From assembly GCF_004683965.1 (NCBI RefSeq), contig NZ_CP038436.1:3348001-3412000 (forward strand): 64,000 bases of DNA, written 5' to 3'. Shown one piece after another: positions 53,393 to 60,845 of this stretch (its first letter is position 1; each line of letters starts with the position of its first letter). The DNA comes from Nocardioides seonyuensis. GTDB taxonomy: Bacteria > Actinomycetota > Actinomycetes > Propionibacteriales > Nocardioidaceae. A program made the translations under genes and the position numbers. The notes below the pieces were generated by a model, which saw only the letters and a list, made by a program, of their open reading frames with translations, was not told where the DNA came from and made no database searches.

Positions 53393-54669
53393 GGCGCCTC
53401 GGGGCCGTCCTGGCCACACTCGTCCTGGCCGCCTGCACGACGCCCTCGGCGACCGACGAGCAGCCGGCGACGTCTCCCACCCCTTCCACCACGTCGGCGC
53501 CCTCGGAGGCCCCGACCACGACCGACCCCGAGTCCCCGACCTCGTGGGGGCCGACAACCGGGGAGGTGGAGGAGGCGCGTGACCTGGTGTCGCGCTGGAC
53601 TCCTGAGCAGCTCGCCGGGGGAGTCATCGTCGGCCGGTTCCACGGCACCGACCCCTCGGTCCCGGCAGACATGGTCCGGGACCTCCACCTCGCCGGGGTG
53701 TCGGTCACCGGGGCCAACGTCGCCGACGAGGCCCAGGTGCGCTCCATGACAGCGGGACTCAGTGCCGCAGCAGCCGAGGACGGTCGCACGTTCCCACCCG
53801 TCATCGGCGTGGACCAGGAGGGCGGCTACGTCTCCCACCTGCGCGGCGTCGCCACCGAGTTCCCCCACTTCCAGTCGGCCGGGCTCGCTCTGCAGCAGGA
53901 CCGCGCCGTGGGACGCAGGGCCACGCGGGAGGCCGCGGTGTGGACCGGGCTGGAGCTGCGGGAGCTGGGCTTCACCTGGGTCTTCGCGCCCGTCGCCGAC
54001 GTCACGATCGGGGCCGCGGACCCCACGATCGGGGCGCGCTCCCCGTCCCTGGACCCGGGCGTTGCCGCGGACGCGATCGACGCGGCCGTGCGAGGCTACG
54101 ACGCCGCCGGGATCGTCTCGACGACGAAGCACTTCCCGGGCCACGGCACGGCGACGAGCGACAGCCACGACACCCTCCCGGTCGTCGACGCGACGCTTGA
54201 CCAGCTGCGTGAGCACGACCTGCCGCCCTTCGAGGCCGCCGTCACCGCGGGTGCGCCAGCAGTCATGCTGAGCCACCTCGACCTGACCAGCATCGCGCCC
54301 GGCGTGCCCGCCAGCATCGCTCCGGAGGTCTACGACCTGCTCCGCGACGACCTCGGGTTCGAGGGCGTGGCGATCACGGACTCCTTGGGCATGGGTGCAC
54401 TCGGCGGGCAGCGCATGCCGGCCGTGCGCGCCCTGGCAGCCGGCGCAGACCTTCTGCTGATGCCGGTCGACACGCACGAGACCCATCGTCTGGTGTCCCG
54501 TGCCATCAGCTCCGGCGAGGTCTCACGGGACCGGGCAGAGGAGGCTGCGGCGCGGGTCGTTGCCGCGCAGCTGTGGCAGCAGCGCGTCGCCGAGGACCGG
54601 CCGGTCCCCGACGACGTGGCTGCTCGTGCCCAGGTGGCGGCGGACGCCTTGGAGTCGGCGGCCTACTGA
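53389..54669 (+). CDS. Glycoside hydrolase family 3 lipoprotein, NagZ-like beta-N-acetylhexosaminidase
   Basis: A 426-residue exported enzyme. The signal peptide ends in a lipobox (LVLAAC, about Cys16), followed by a Thr/Pro/Ser-rich linker to about residue 55. The GH3 barrel has VIGVDQEGGYVSHLRG (about 138-153), the KHFPGHGTATSDSHDTLP motif (about 247-264) that carries the catalytic histidine/aspartate of the NagZ type, and the nucleophile aspartate in AITDSLGMGAL (about 325-335). It probably trims N-acetylglucosamine from peptidoglycan fragments on the outer face of the membrane. Translationally coupled to coaE. Confidence 0.9.
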   Translation: MRRLGAVLATLVLAACTTPSATDEQPATSPTPSTTSAPSEAPTTTDPESPTSWGPTTGEVEEARDLVSRWTPEQLAGGVIVGRFHGTDPSVPADMVRDLHLAGVSVTGANVADEAQVRSMTAGLSAAAAEDGRTFPPVIGVDQEGGYVSHLRGVATEFPHFQSAGLALQQDRAVGRRATREAAVWTGLELRELGFTWVFAPVADVTIGAADPTIGARSPSLDPGVAADAIDAAVRGYDAAGIVSTTKHFPGHGTATSDSHDTLPVVDATLDQLREHDLPPFEAAVTAGAPAVMLSHLDLTSIAPGVPASIAPEVYDLLRDDLGFEGVAITDSLGMGALGGQRMPAVRALAAGADLLLMPVDTHETHRLVSRAISSGEVSRDRAEEAAARVVAAQLWQQRVAEDRPVPDDVAARAQVAADALESAAY

Positions 54670-54674
54670 CGCGG

Positions 54675-55637
54675 TCAGGCCGCCAGGTCGGGGTCGCCGG
54701 CGCGGCGCAGCTTGTGCAGCGCTTCGCGCTCGAGCTGCCGCACGCGCTCGGCGGAGATCCCGTGCTTGGCGCCGATGTCGGCCAGCTTGTGCTGGCGTCC
54801 GTCGACCAGTCCGTAGCGTGAGCGGACGATGTCGGCAGAACGCTCGTCGAGGGTGTCGACGAGATCGTCGAGACGCTTGCGGGACTCGGCATCGAGGACC
54901 GTGAGATCAGGCCCAGGGGCCGTCTCCTGTGCCATCAGGTCACCCAGGGAGGTGTCGCCGTCCTCGTCGACCGGGGTGTCGAGCGAGACGTGCTCACGGC
55001 CCCAGTTCAGCAGGTCGAGGACGCGCTCCAACGGCATGTCGAGCTCGTCGGCGATCTCCTGGGGGTCGGGGGAGCGGCCGAGCTGGCGCTCGAGGGTGCG
55101 TCGGGCGCCACCCACCTGGTTGAGCTCCTCGACCACGTGGACGGGGAGCCTGACGACGCGCGCCTGCTGGGCGATGCCACGGGTGATGGCCTGTCGTACC
55201 CACCAGGTGGCATAGGTGGAGAACTTGTAGCCCTTGGCGTAGTCGAACTTCTCGACTGCGCGGATCAGGCCGGTGTTGCCCTCCTGGATGAGGTCCAGCA
55301 TGGGCATCTGGGCGCGGCCGTACTTGCGGGCGATGGACACCACGAGGCGGAGGTTGGCCTCGATGAACCGGTCGACAGCCAGGCGCCCCTGCTCGGCGAG
55401 CCACTCGAGCTCCTCCTCGTTCGCGCGGCCGGGGGCGCCACCGCTGCGACGCCCGACTCGGCCGGTGTCGAGGAGGTGCTGGGCCATCAGGCCCGCCTCG
55501 ATCGTCTTGGAGAGCTCGACCTCCGTCTCGGCGTCCAGCAGGGGCGTGCGAGCGATCTCGTCGAGGTAGAGGCCAACGCTGTCGCGCCCCTCGATCTCTC
55601 GAGAGGTGCTGGTGCGGGTTGCCTGTGCAGTGGTCAT
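54675..55637 (-). CDS. Group-2 sigma-70 family RNA polymerase sigma factor (SigB/Hrd type)
   Basis: A 320-residue sigma factor with region 1.2 (DSVGLYLDEIARTPLL), region 2 including LRLVVSIARKYGRAQMPMLD and the -10 recognition helix YKFSTYATWWVRQAITR (about residues 137-153). Region 3 (QVGGARRTLERQLGRSP) and region 4.2 (KHGISAERVRQLEREALHKL) follow. It lacks the long acidic N-terminus of a primary sigma factor, so it is a non-essential paralog such as SigB of Mycobacterium or HrdD of Streptomyces. ATG 55637 is chosen because GAGGAGGACG precedes it; upstream in-frame ATGs lie before the promoter. A SigR-type promoter upstream suggests thiol-stress control. Confidence 0.93.
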   Translation of the reverse strand: MTTAQATRTSTSREIEGRDSVGLYLDEIARTPLLDAETEVELSKTIEAGLMAQHLLDTGRVGRRSGGAPGRANEEELEWLAEQGRLAVDRFIEANLRLVVSIARKYGRAQMPMLDLIQEGNTGLIRAVEKFDYAKGYKFSTYATWWVRQAITRGIAQQARVVRLPVHVVEELNQVGGARRTLERQLGRSPDPQEIADELDMPLERVLDLLNWGREHVSLDTPVDEDGDTSLGDLMAQETAPGPDLTVLDAESRKRLDDLVDTLDERSADIVRSRYGLVDGRQHKLADIGAKHGISAERVRQLEREALHKLRRAGDPDLAA

Positions 55638-55688
55638 CGTCGTCCTCCTCCTCGTGCGGCCCGCCCCCGGTGCGAGCCGTACATCTGT

Positions 55689-55717
55689 CCAACGACCTGC
55701 ACCGTCCTGCCATTCCC
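55689..55717 (-). promoter_or_regulatory. SigR/SigH-type promoter upstream of the group-2 sigma factor
   Basis: On the minus strand GGGAAT (55717-55712), an 18-base spacer and GTTGG (55693-55689) match the -35 and -10 consensus of SigR (Streptomyces) or SigH (Mycobacterium) promoters. The initiation site would be about 45-50 bases before the ATG. Confidence 0.65.
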
Positions 55718-55851
55718 GGACGGTGAGGCCCTTCATCTCCTCTGACGAGTAACCGTTCTGAGGAGTTGCATCCCTCCTCAACTCTCAGGGACTTCTCAGG
55801 GGATGGGCGCGTGCGCCTCGGCGGGCCCCAGAATGCGCAAGGATGAGTCCC

Positions 55852-56565
55852 ATGCAGGCGTACGTCGATCTCAACGCCGACCTGGGCGAGGAGGTCACGG
55901 ACGACGCCGGCCTCCTTCAGGTGGTGACGAGCGCCAACGTCGCCTGCGGCTACCACGCAGGGTCGCGCGCGATCATGCGTGCCGTGTGTGCCGATGCCGT
56001 GCGGCACGGCGTGACGATCGGCGCGCAGGTCTCCTACCGGGACCGGGCCAACTTCGGTCGTGTGGAGCACGAGGTGAACCCCGTGGTGCTCGAGCGCCAG
56101 GTGGCCGAGCAGGTGGGTGCACTGGCCGAGGCCGCGCGTGCCGAAGGTGGATTCGTCGCCTACCTCAAGCCCCACGGTGCCCTCTACCACCGGGTCGCGT
56201 CCGACCCCGTGCAGGCGAGGGCGGTGCTGGCAGGCAGCGGCAAGCTGCCCGTGCTTGGCAGGCCCGGCTCCTTGTTGCTGAAGCTGGCAGCCGAGTCCGG
56301 GCGGAGCGTGCGCCACGAAGGATTCCCGGACCGGGCGCAGACGAGTGATGGCCACCTCGTGCCGCGGGACCAGCCGGGCGCCGTGCTGCAGGACTCCGCG
56401 GCGATCGCGGCGCGCGCCCTCGAGATGGCAGGTTCGCTGGACTCGGTGTGTGTCCACGGCGACACCCCGGATGCAGTGGCCCACGCCCGCGCTGTGAGGA
56501 CGCTGCTGGAGGAGAACGGCTGGTCGCTGCGGAGCTGCTGGTTGTCCACAGCGAGCAATCCGTGA
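55852..56565 (+). CDS. pxpA: 5-oxoprolinase subunit A (LamB/YcsF family)
   Basis: A 237-residue TIM-barrel-like protein, slightly shorter than the usual ~250. Family motifs are VDLNADLGEE at the N-terminus, ANVACGYHAGS (about residues 28-38), YLKPHGALYH (about 102-111) and SVCVHGDT (about 195-202). With PxpB and PxpC it hydrolyses 5-oxoproline to glutamate using ATP. ATG 55852 is preferred because AAGGA lies about ten bases upstream; ATG 55843 sits too close to that sequence. Separated from pxpB by a 320-base gap, unlike the usual tight operon. Confidence 0.93.
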   Translation: MQAYVDLNADLGEEVTDDAGLLQVVTSANVACGYHAGSRAIMRAVCADAVRHGVTIGAQVSYRDRANFGRVEHEVNPVVLERQVAEQVGALAEAARAEGGFVAYLKPHGALYHRVASDPVQARAVLAGSGKLPVLGRPGSLLLKLAAESGRSVRHEGFPDRAQTSDGHLVPRDQPGAVLQDSAAIAARALEMAGSLDSVCVHGDTPDAVAHARAVRTLLEENGWSLRSCWLSTASNP

Positions 56566-56885
56566 TGTGGGCAACTGTGCAGAAACTGTGGATGGCTGCG
56601 CCTCTTCTGTGGAGCACCCTGTGGGACCAAGGGAATGTTCTCTGAAAGCCTTGCTCTCATGGCCCCCCAGGGCATAGAACTCTCCTACCGATTCCGTTCG
56701 CGGGGTCGGGGATCACATCAGCTGGTTGCTCCACCCGGCGAGCTTGCTCGCCGCGCTGGCCCGGTGACGGGGACGGCGGGAGTCCTTCCACGATGCGGTC
56801 GATCGGACGTCACCTTCCCGATCACACCTGAGGGGCTCCTGATGCTCATACCATCGGGAGCCCCTCACCCATTGCAGGATGTGCC
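56566..56885 (+). other. 320-base gap between pxpA and pxpB, probable structured leader
   Basis: No gene is seen here. The A+T content is higher than around it in the first 120 bases. A loose promoter (TTGCTC at 56651-56656 and CATAGA at 56673-56678) could start a transcript near 56685 that ends in the strong hairpin at 56829-56867 or continues into pxpB. I do not recognise a known riboswitch class. GCAGGAT near 56875 supplies the ribosome binding site of pxpB. Confidence 0.4.
56829..56867 (+). terminator. Strong hairpin just upstream of pxpB
   Basis: TGAGGGGCTCC (56829-56839) pairs with GGAGCCCCTCA (56857-56867); after one T-G wobble, GATG (56841-56844) pairs with CATC (56852-56855) around a seven-base loop. 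The 16-bp stem stands 18 bases before the pxpB GTG. It has no T-run. It may be a terminator for pxpA or an attenuator for pxpBC. Confidence 0.6.
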
Positions 56886-57476
56886 GTGCGCCTGGTGACC
56901 GTCGGAGACGAAGCCGTCCTCGTCGAGGTGGGCGATCCGTCGACCGCCGCGGCGCTCGCGGCCTGGGCGCGCGCCGGGGGCGTCGCGGCCGTCGAGGTCG
57001 TCCCGGCCGCGACGACGGTGCTCCTCGACGGCGTCGACCCCGAGCTCGTGCGCCAAGAGCTGGCGGCCTGGTCGGGTGGGGGAGCGGTGCCCTCCGGGCC
57101 GCTCGTCACCATCCCCGTCAGCTACGACGGCCCCGAGCTCGGATTCGTGGCCGAGTGGTGGCGATGCTCGGAGGACGAGGTCGTGCGGCGGCACACGTCC
57201 GTCGAGCTGGTCTCGGTGTTCTGCGGCTTCGCGCCGGGCTTCGCCTACCTGGCCGGGCTCCCCACGAGCTGGGCCGTGCCCCGGCTCGAGTCGCCGCGCT
57301 CGCGGGTCCCTGCCGGTGCGGTGGCCCTGGCGGACACCTGGTCGGCGGTCTACCCGCGCGCCGCACCCGGTGGCTGGAGGCTCATCGGGACGACCGCGCT
57401 CGAGCTGTGGGACCCACACCGTGACCCTCCCGCCCTGCTCGCGCCAGGGACTCGCGTCAGGTTCGAGGCGTCATGA
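56886..57476 (+). CDS. pxpB: 5-oxoprolinase subunit B
   Basis: A 196-residue protein of the allophanate-hydrolase-subunit-1 (KipI-like) family. Diagnostic are VTIPVSYDGPELGFVAEWW (about residues 78-96), VFCGFAPGFAYLAGLP (about 113-128) and RVPAGAVALADTWSAVYP (about 140-157). It joins PxpC in a complex that phosphorylates and opens 5-oxoproline together with PxpA. GTG 56886 has AGGAT nine bases upstream. The stop overlaps the ATG of pxpC (ATGA, 57473-57476). Confidence 0.93.
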   Translation: MRLVTVGDEAVLVEVGDPSTAAALAAWARAGGVAAVEVVPAATTVLLDGVDPELVRQELAAWSGGGAVPSGPLVTIPVSYDGPELGFVAEWWRCSEDEVVRRHTSVELVSVFCGFAPGFAYLAGLPTSWAVPRLESPRSRVPAGAVALADTWSAVYPRAAPGGWRLIGTTALELWDPHRDPPALLAPGTRVRFEAS

Positions 57477-58345
57477 GCATCGAGGTGGTCGATCCGGGGC
57501 CGCTGACCACGATCCAGGACCTGGGCCGGGTCGGTCTCGCCCATCTGGGGGTGCCCCGGGCTGGAGCAGCCGATCGCGGTTCTGCCGACCTCGCCAACCG
57601 TCTGGTGGGCAACCCTGCCGAGGCTGCGGTGCTGGAGACGACCATGGGGGGCGTCACCCTCCGGCCCCTGCGGGCGGTCACGCTGGCCGTCACCGGCGCC
57701 ACGTGCGAGGTGCGGTGTGGAGGTCGGGCTGCTGCCCACGGCCTTCCGCTCACGGTCCCGGCCGGCACCGTCGTGGAGGTGGGGCCCGCATCCCAGGGGG
57801 TGCGCTCGTACGTCGCGTTCGCCGGAGGCCTCGCGGTCGAGCCGGTCCTCGGCTCGCGCTCGACGGACACGCTGGCGTGGGTGGGTCCGCCTCCGCTCGC
57901 GGCGGGTCAGCGGCTGCCGGTGGGTGTCCCGGCATCTGCGCCGGCGCCGGTGGACGCTGCACCCTCGACACAGCACCCACGAGTGCTCACCCTGGTTCGT
58001 GGTCCTCGTGCTGACTGGGTGGACGATGACGCCTGGCGCGCGCTCGACGGGTCCGTCTTCTCGGTCGGGGCGGCCTCCGACCGTGTCGGGCTGCGCCTGG
58101 AGGGCCCTGTCGTACGACGAGCGACCTCACGGGAGCTCGCCAGCGAGGGGATGGTGCTGGGTGCCGTGCAGCTGCCCCCCTCCGGGCAGCCGATCGTGTT
58201 CCTGGCCGACCATCCGACGACGGGCGGCTACCCCGTCATCGGTCTCGTGGGTCGCAGGCAGCTCGACGCCTGTGCCCAGTGGCGCCCCGGCGAGCAGGTC
58301 ACGGTGCGGGTGGATCGGTCGCTGCCTCCTGACCCTCGTCGCTAG
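57473..58345 (+). CDS. pxpC: 5-oxoprolinase subunit C
   Basis: A 290-residue protein of the allophanate-hydrolase-subunit-2 (KipA-like) family. Typical are TTIQDLGRVGLAHLGVPRAG (about residues 11-30), the ANRLVGNPAEAAVLETTMGG stretch (about 40-59), and the C-terminal VFLADHPTTGGYPVIG (about 242-257). It overlaps pxpB by four bases. The last 47 bases overlap the 3' end of the convergent dinB gene. Confidence 0.93.
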   Translation: MSIEVVDPGPLTTIQDLGRVGLAHLGVPRAGAADRGSADLANRLVGNPAEAAVLETTMGGVTLRPLRAVTLAVTGATCEVRCGGRAAAHGLPLTVPAGTVVEVGPASQGVRSYVAFAGGLAVEPVLGSRSTDTLAWVGPPPLAAGQRLPVGVPASAPAPVDAAPSTQHPRVLTLVRGPRADWVDDDAWRALDGSVFSVGAASDRVGLRLEGPVVRRATSRELASEGMVLGAVQLPPSGQPIVFLADHPTTGGYPVIGLVGRRQLDACAQWRPGEQVTVRVDRSLPPDPRR

Positions 58346-59639
58346 CGACCGGGGCCGGCCGACTCAGCATCGGGTCGTCGACGGGGAAGGACCTCACCGG
58401 GCCGGGCCCGGACGAGGCAGTCTCGAAGCGCACCGTCACGACCCCCTTGCCAGAGCCCCAGACCCAGCCCGGACCGAGCTCCTCGTGCATCACGTCGATC
58501 CCCGGGGACCACGTCCGTCGCGGGGCATCGGGCAGGACGAGGACCTCCTCCCGCTCGTTCTCCACCTCTCCGAACAGGTCGTCCTGGACCCAGTCAGCGA
58601 GGCCGGAGACCCCGACGCCGAGCAGGCGCACGCCGCCTGTGGTGTCCAGGTCGGCGAGCAGCGAGCGTGCCACCCGTCCCACCGTGGCTCCGTTGTCGGT
58701 CGGGCTCGGGAGCGTGCTCGAGCGGCTGAGCGTGGTGAAGTCGTGCAGCCGCACCTTGATGCTCACCGTGCGGCCGGAGAGCCCATGCCTGCGCAGGCGC
58801 GCGCCCACCTGGTTGGCCTGGCGTGTCAGCAGGCCCTCCATCAGGCGGCGGTCGGTCAGGTCGGTGTCGTAGGTGCCCTCGACGCTCACCGACTTCGCCT
58901 CCCGCTCGGCGACGACAGGGCGGTCGTCCTGGGCGCGGGCCAGTCGCCAGAGGCCGTGCCCCTGGGCCTTCCCGAGCAACCTCACGAGCTCGTCCTCGCT
59001 CACCTGCTCCAGGTCGTGCACGACGTGGATCCCCGCACGACGCAGGCGCTCCCTCGTGGCCGGGCCGACACCCGGGATCACCGAGACCGACATCGGACGC
59101 AGGAGGTCGAGCTCGTCGCCAGGAGCGACGACGGTGAGTCCGTCGGGCTTGTCGAGCTCGCTGGCGACCTTGGCCATGAACTTGGACGACGCGATGCCCA
59201 CGGTGGCGGTCAGGCCGCCCGTCACCTCGCAGACCCGCCTCCGCAGCTCCTCGCCGAACGCGGTCACCGACGCGATGTCGAGGCCCCCGAGGGCGGCAGC
59301 GACCTCCAGGTCGACGAATGCCTCGTCCAAGGACAGGGGCTCGACCAGGGGCGAGACTTCTCGGAGCAGGCCCATGACGAGACGACTCGTCTCCCGGTAG
59401 GCGTCGAACCGCCCCGACAGGAAGGCCGCATGAGGACAGCGTGCCCGCGCCTCGCGGGTGGACATCGCCGAGTGGACCCCGAAGGCCCGGGCCTCGTAGG
59501 ACGCCGTGGCCACGACGCCCCGACCGCTCGTGCCACCGACGACGACCGGCTTGCCCCGCAGGGAGGGCTTGTCGCGCTGCTCGACCGAGGCGAAGAAGGC
59601 GTCCAGGTCGAGGTGGAGGACCGAGGCTGAGCCCCGCAT
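58299..59639 (-). CDS. dinB: DNA polymerase IV (DinB, Y family)
   Basis: A 446-residue translesion polymerase. The palm motif VLHLDLDAFFASVEQ (about residues 7-21), the YEARAFGVHSAMST stretch and SLDEAFVDLE (about 106-115) with the catalytic acidic pair are present. The HhH thumb segment SVIPGVGPATRERLRRAGI and the little-finger domain (about 240-350) follow. The ~90-residue C-terminal tail is found in several actinobacterial DinB proteins; a beta-clamp-binding motif may be QDDLFGE (about 359-365). ATG 59639 is used; GTG 59675 is an alternative. No SOS box was recognised upstream. Confidence 0.92.
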   Translation of the reverse strand: MRGSASVLHLDLDAFFASVEQRDKPSLRGKPVVVGGTSGRGVVATASYEARAFGVHSAMSTREARARCPHAAFLSGRFDAYRETSRLVMGLLREVSPLVEPLSLDEAFVDLEVAAALGGLDIASVTAFGEELRRRVCEVTGGLTATVGIASSKFMAKVASELDKPDGLTVVAPGDELDLLRPMSVSVIPGVGPATRERLRRAGIHVVHDLEQVSEDELVRLLGKAQGHGLWRLARAQDDRPVVAEREAKSVSVEGTYDTDLTDRRLMEGLLTRQANQVGARLRRHGLSGRTVSIKVRLHDFTTLSRSSTLPSPTDNGATVGRVARSLLADLDTTGGVRLLGVGVSGLADWVQDDLFGEVENEREEVLVLPDAPRRTWSPGIDVMHEELGPGWVWGSGKGVVTVRFETASSGPGPVRSFPVDDPMLSRPAPVASDEGQEAATDPPAP

Positions 59640-59784
59640 CAGCGCCCGTCCCTGGTCATCCCACCATTCTCCCACCCGCAGCTGCGGCCACTGAGGGTCC
59701 ACAGGCGGCGCGCCGTCGGCCTTCTCCACAGGGCCAGGCTCCATCGGTCGCCCGATGCCCGCCTCGCCGGGCAGCGTCCTGCCC

Positions 59785-60765
59785 ATGAACTCGAATCCCT
59801 TTCCCGCCCATGACCAGCAGCACGAGAGCCGGACCGGCCCGGGACCGCTCGTGGTGAAGCGACCCGAGGACCTCCTCGCGTTCGTGCCCCTCGCAATCGG
59901 CTTCACCCCCGAGCGCTCGGTCGTGATGCTCACCTTCGACGGTCGCGGCAGCTCGTTCCACGCCCGCGTGGACCTGCCAGCCGAGATCGACGACGTGGAC
60001 GACCTCGTCGAGACCCTGCTCGCCCCCGCGCGGCGTCACCGAGTCTCCTCGGTCATCTTCGTCATCTACGACGACGACACCGTCGTCGCCGACGAGAGCG
60101 CCTGGTCCCTGCACGAGTCCTTCGGAGCTGCGGGCATCGCCGTCACCGACGTGCTGCGGGCCCACGAGGGGATGTGGTTCGCGGTGCTTCCGGGGCGGCC
60201 GCGGGAGCACTACGCAGGTGTGAGCTTCGACGTCTCGACACACCCGTTCACGGCGCGGGGCGTGTTCGAGGGCAGGGTCACCCACCGCTCGCGCGAAGAC
60301 CTGCGGGCATCGCTGGCCCCCAGGCCCGATGAGGTGGAGGAGACGGTCGCTGCGTTGTGCACGGCGGCACCGCTTCCCGAGAGCGAGGTCCGTGCCCTGG
60401 TCCTGGGCGCCCTGCACGGCGACCCGCTCGCGGCGCCCGACCTTGCGCGCCTGGCCCTGGCCCTGGCGTCGCCCTCCGCGCGGGACGAGGCCTGGTCCTG
60501 GCTGACACGGTCGCAGGCCCGTGCCGCAGCGGACCTGTGGTCCGACGTCGTGCGTCGCGTCCCGACAACCCACGTGGCGGCTCCTGCCGCGGTCCTTGCC
60601 ATGGCGGCCTGGTTGGCAGGGGAGGGCGCGCTCGCGTGGTGTGCCGTCGACAGGTGCCGCGAGGTCGAGCCGCAGCACTCCCTGGCCACCCTGGTGGCCG
60701 GCCTGCTCGAGTCGGCGGCGTCCCCGGAGGTCTGGCACGAGCTCCGTCCCGACCCAGCGGCCTGA
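59785..60765 (+). CDS. DUF4192 domain-containing protein
   Basis: A 326-residue cytoplasmic protein. The opening KRPEDLLAFVPLAIGFTPERSVVML (about residues 26-50) is the hallmark of the actinobacterial DUF4192 family, and the central FVIYDDD and the C-terminal helical repeats rich in alanine fit as well. The function is unknown. The gene diverges from dinB, and ATG 59785 overlaps nothing on the same strand. Homologs, as I recall, often sit near DNA-repair or sigma-factor genes, which fits the position here. Confidence 0.85.
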   Translation: MNSNPFPAHDQQHESRTGPGPLVVKRPEDLLAFVPLAIGFTPERSVVMLTFDGRGSSFHARVDLPAEIDDVDDLVETLLAPARRHRVSSVIFVIYDDDTVVADESAWSLHESFGAAGIAVTDVLRAHEGMWFAVLPGRPREHYAGVSFDVSTHPFTARGVFEGRVTHRSREDLRASLAPRPDEVEETVAALCTAAPLPESEVRALVLGALHGDPLAAPDLARLALALASPSARDEAWSWLTRSQARAAADLWSDVVRRVPTTHVAAPAAVLAMAAWLAGEGALAWCAVDRCREVEPQHSLATLVAGLLESAASPEVWHELRPDPAA

Positions 60766-60833
60766 GGTGGACCAGGGCCCCCCAGCGTCGCCGCTGCGTG
60801 GTCGCGACCGTCCCGCCGGCTCGCAGTCGTGGC

Positions 60834-60839
60834 TAGTCT
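60834..60839 (+). promoter_or_regulatory. -10 element for the leaderless GCS2-type gene
   Basis: TAGTCT ends six bases before ATG 60846. Confidence 0.55.
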
Positions 60840-60845
60840 GCTGAC

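Noticed and set aside
51235..54486. A 1083-codon open frame on the minus strand opposite the aminotransferase, coaE and GH3 genes
   Set aside because: Same antisense artefact; no domain, no start signal, and it overlaps four real genes.
58299..59785. An SOS (LexA) box upstream of dinB
   Set aside because: No convincing GAACN4-7GTTC sequence was found in the short region between dinB and the DUF4192 gene.
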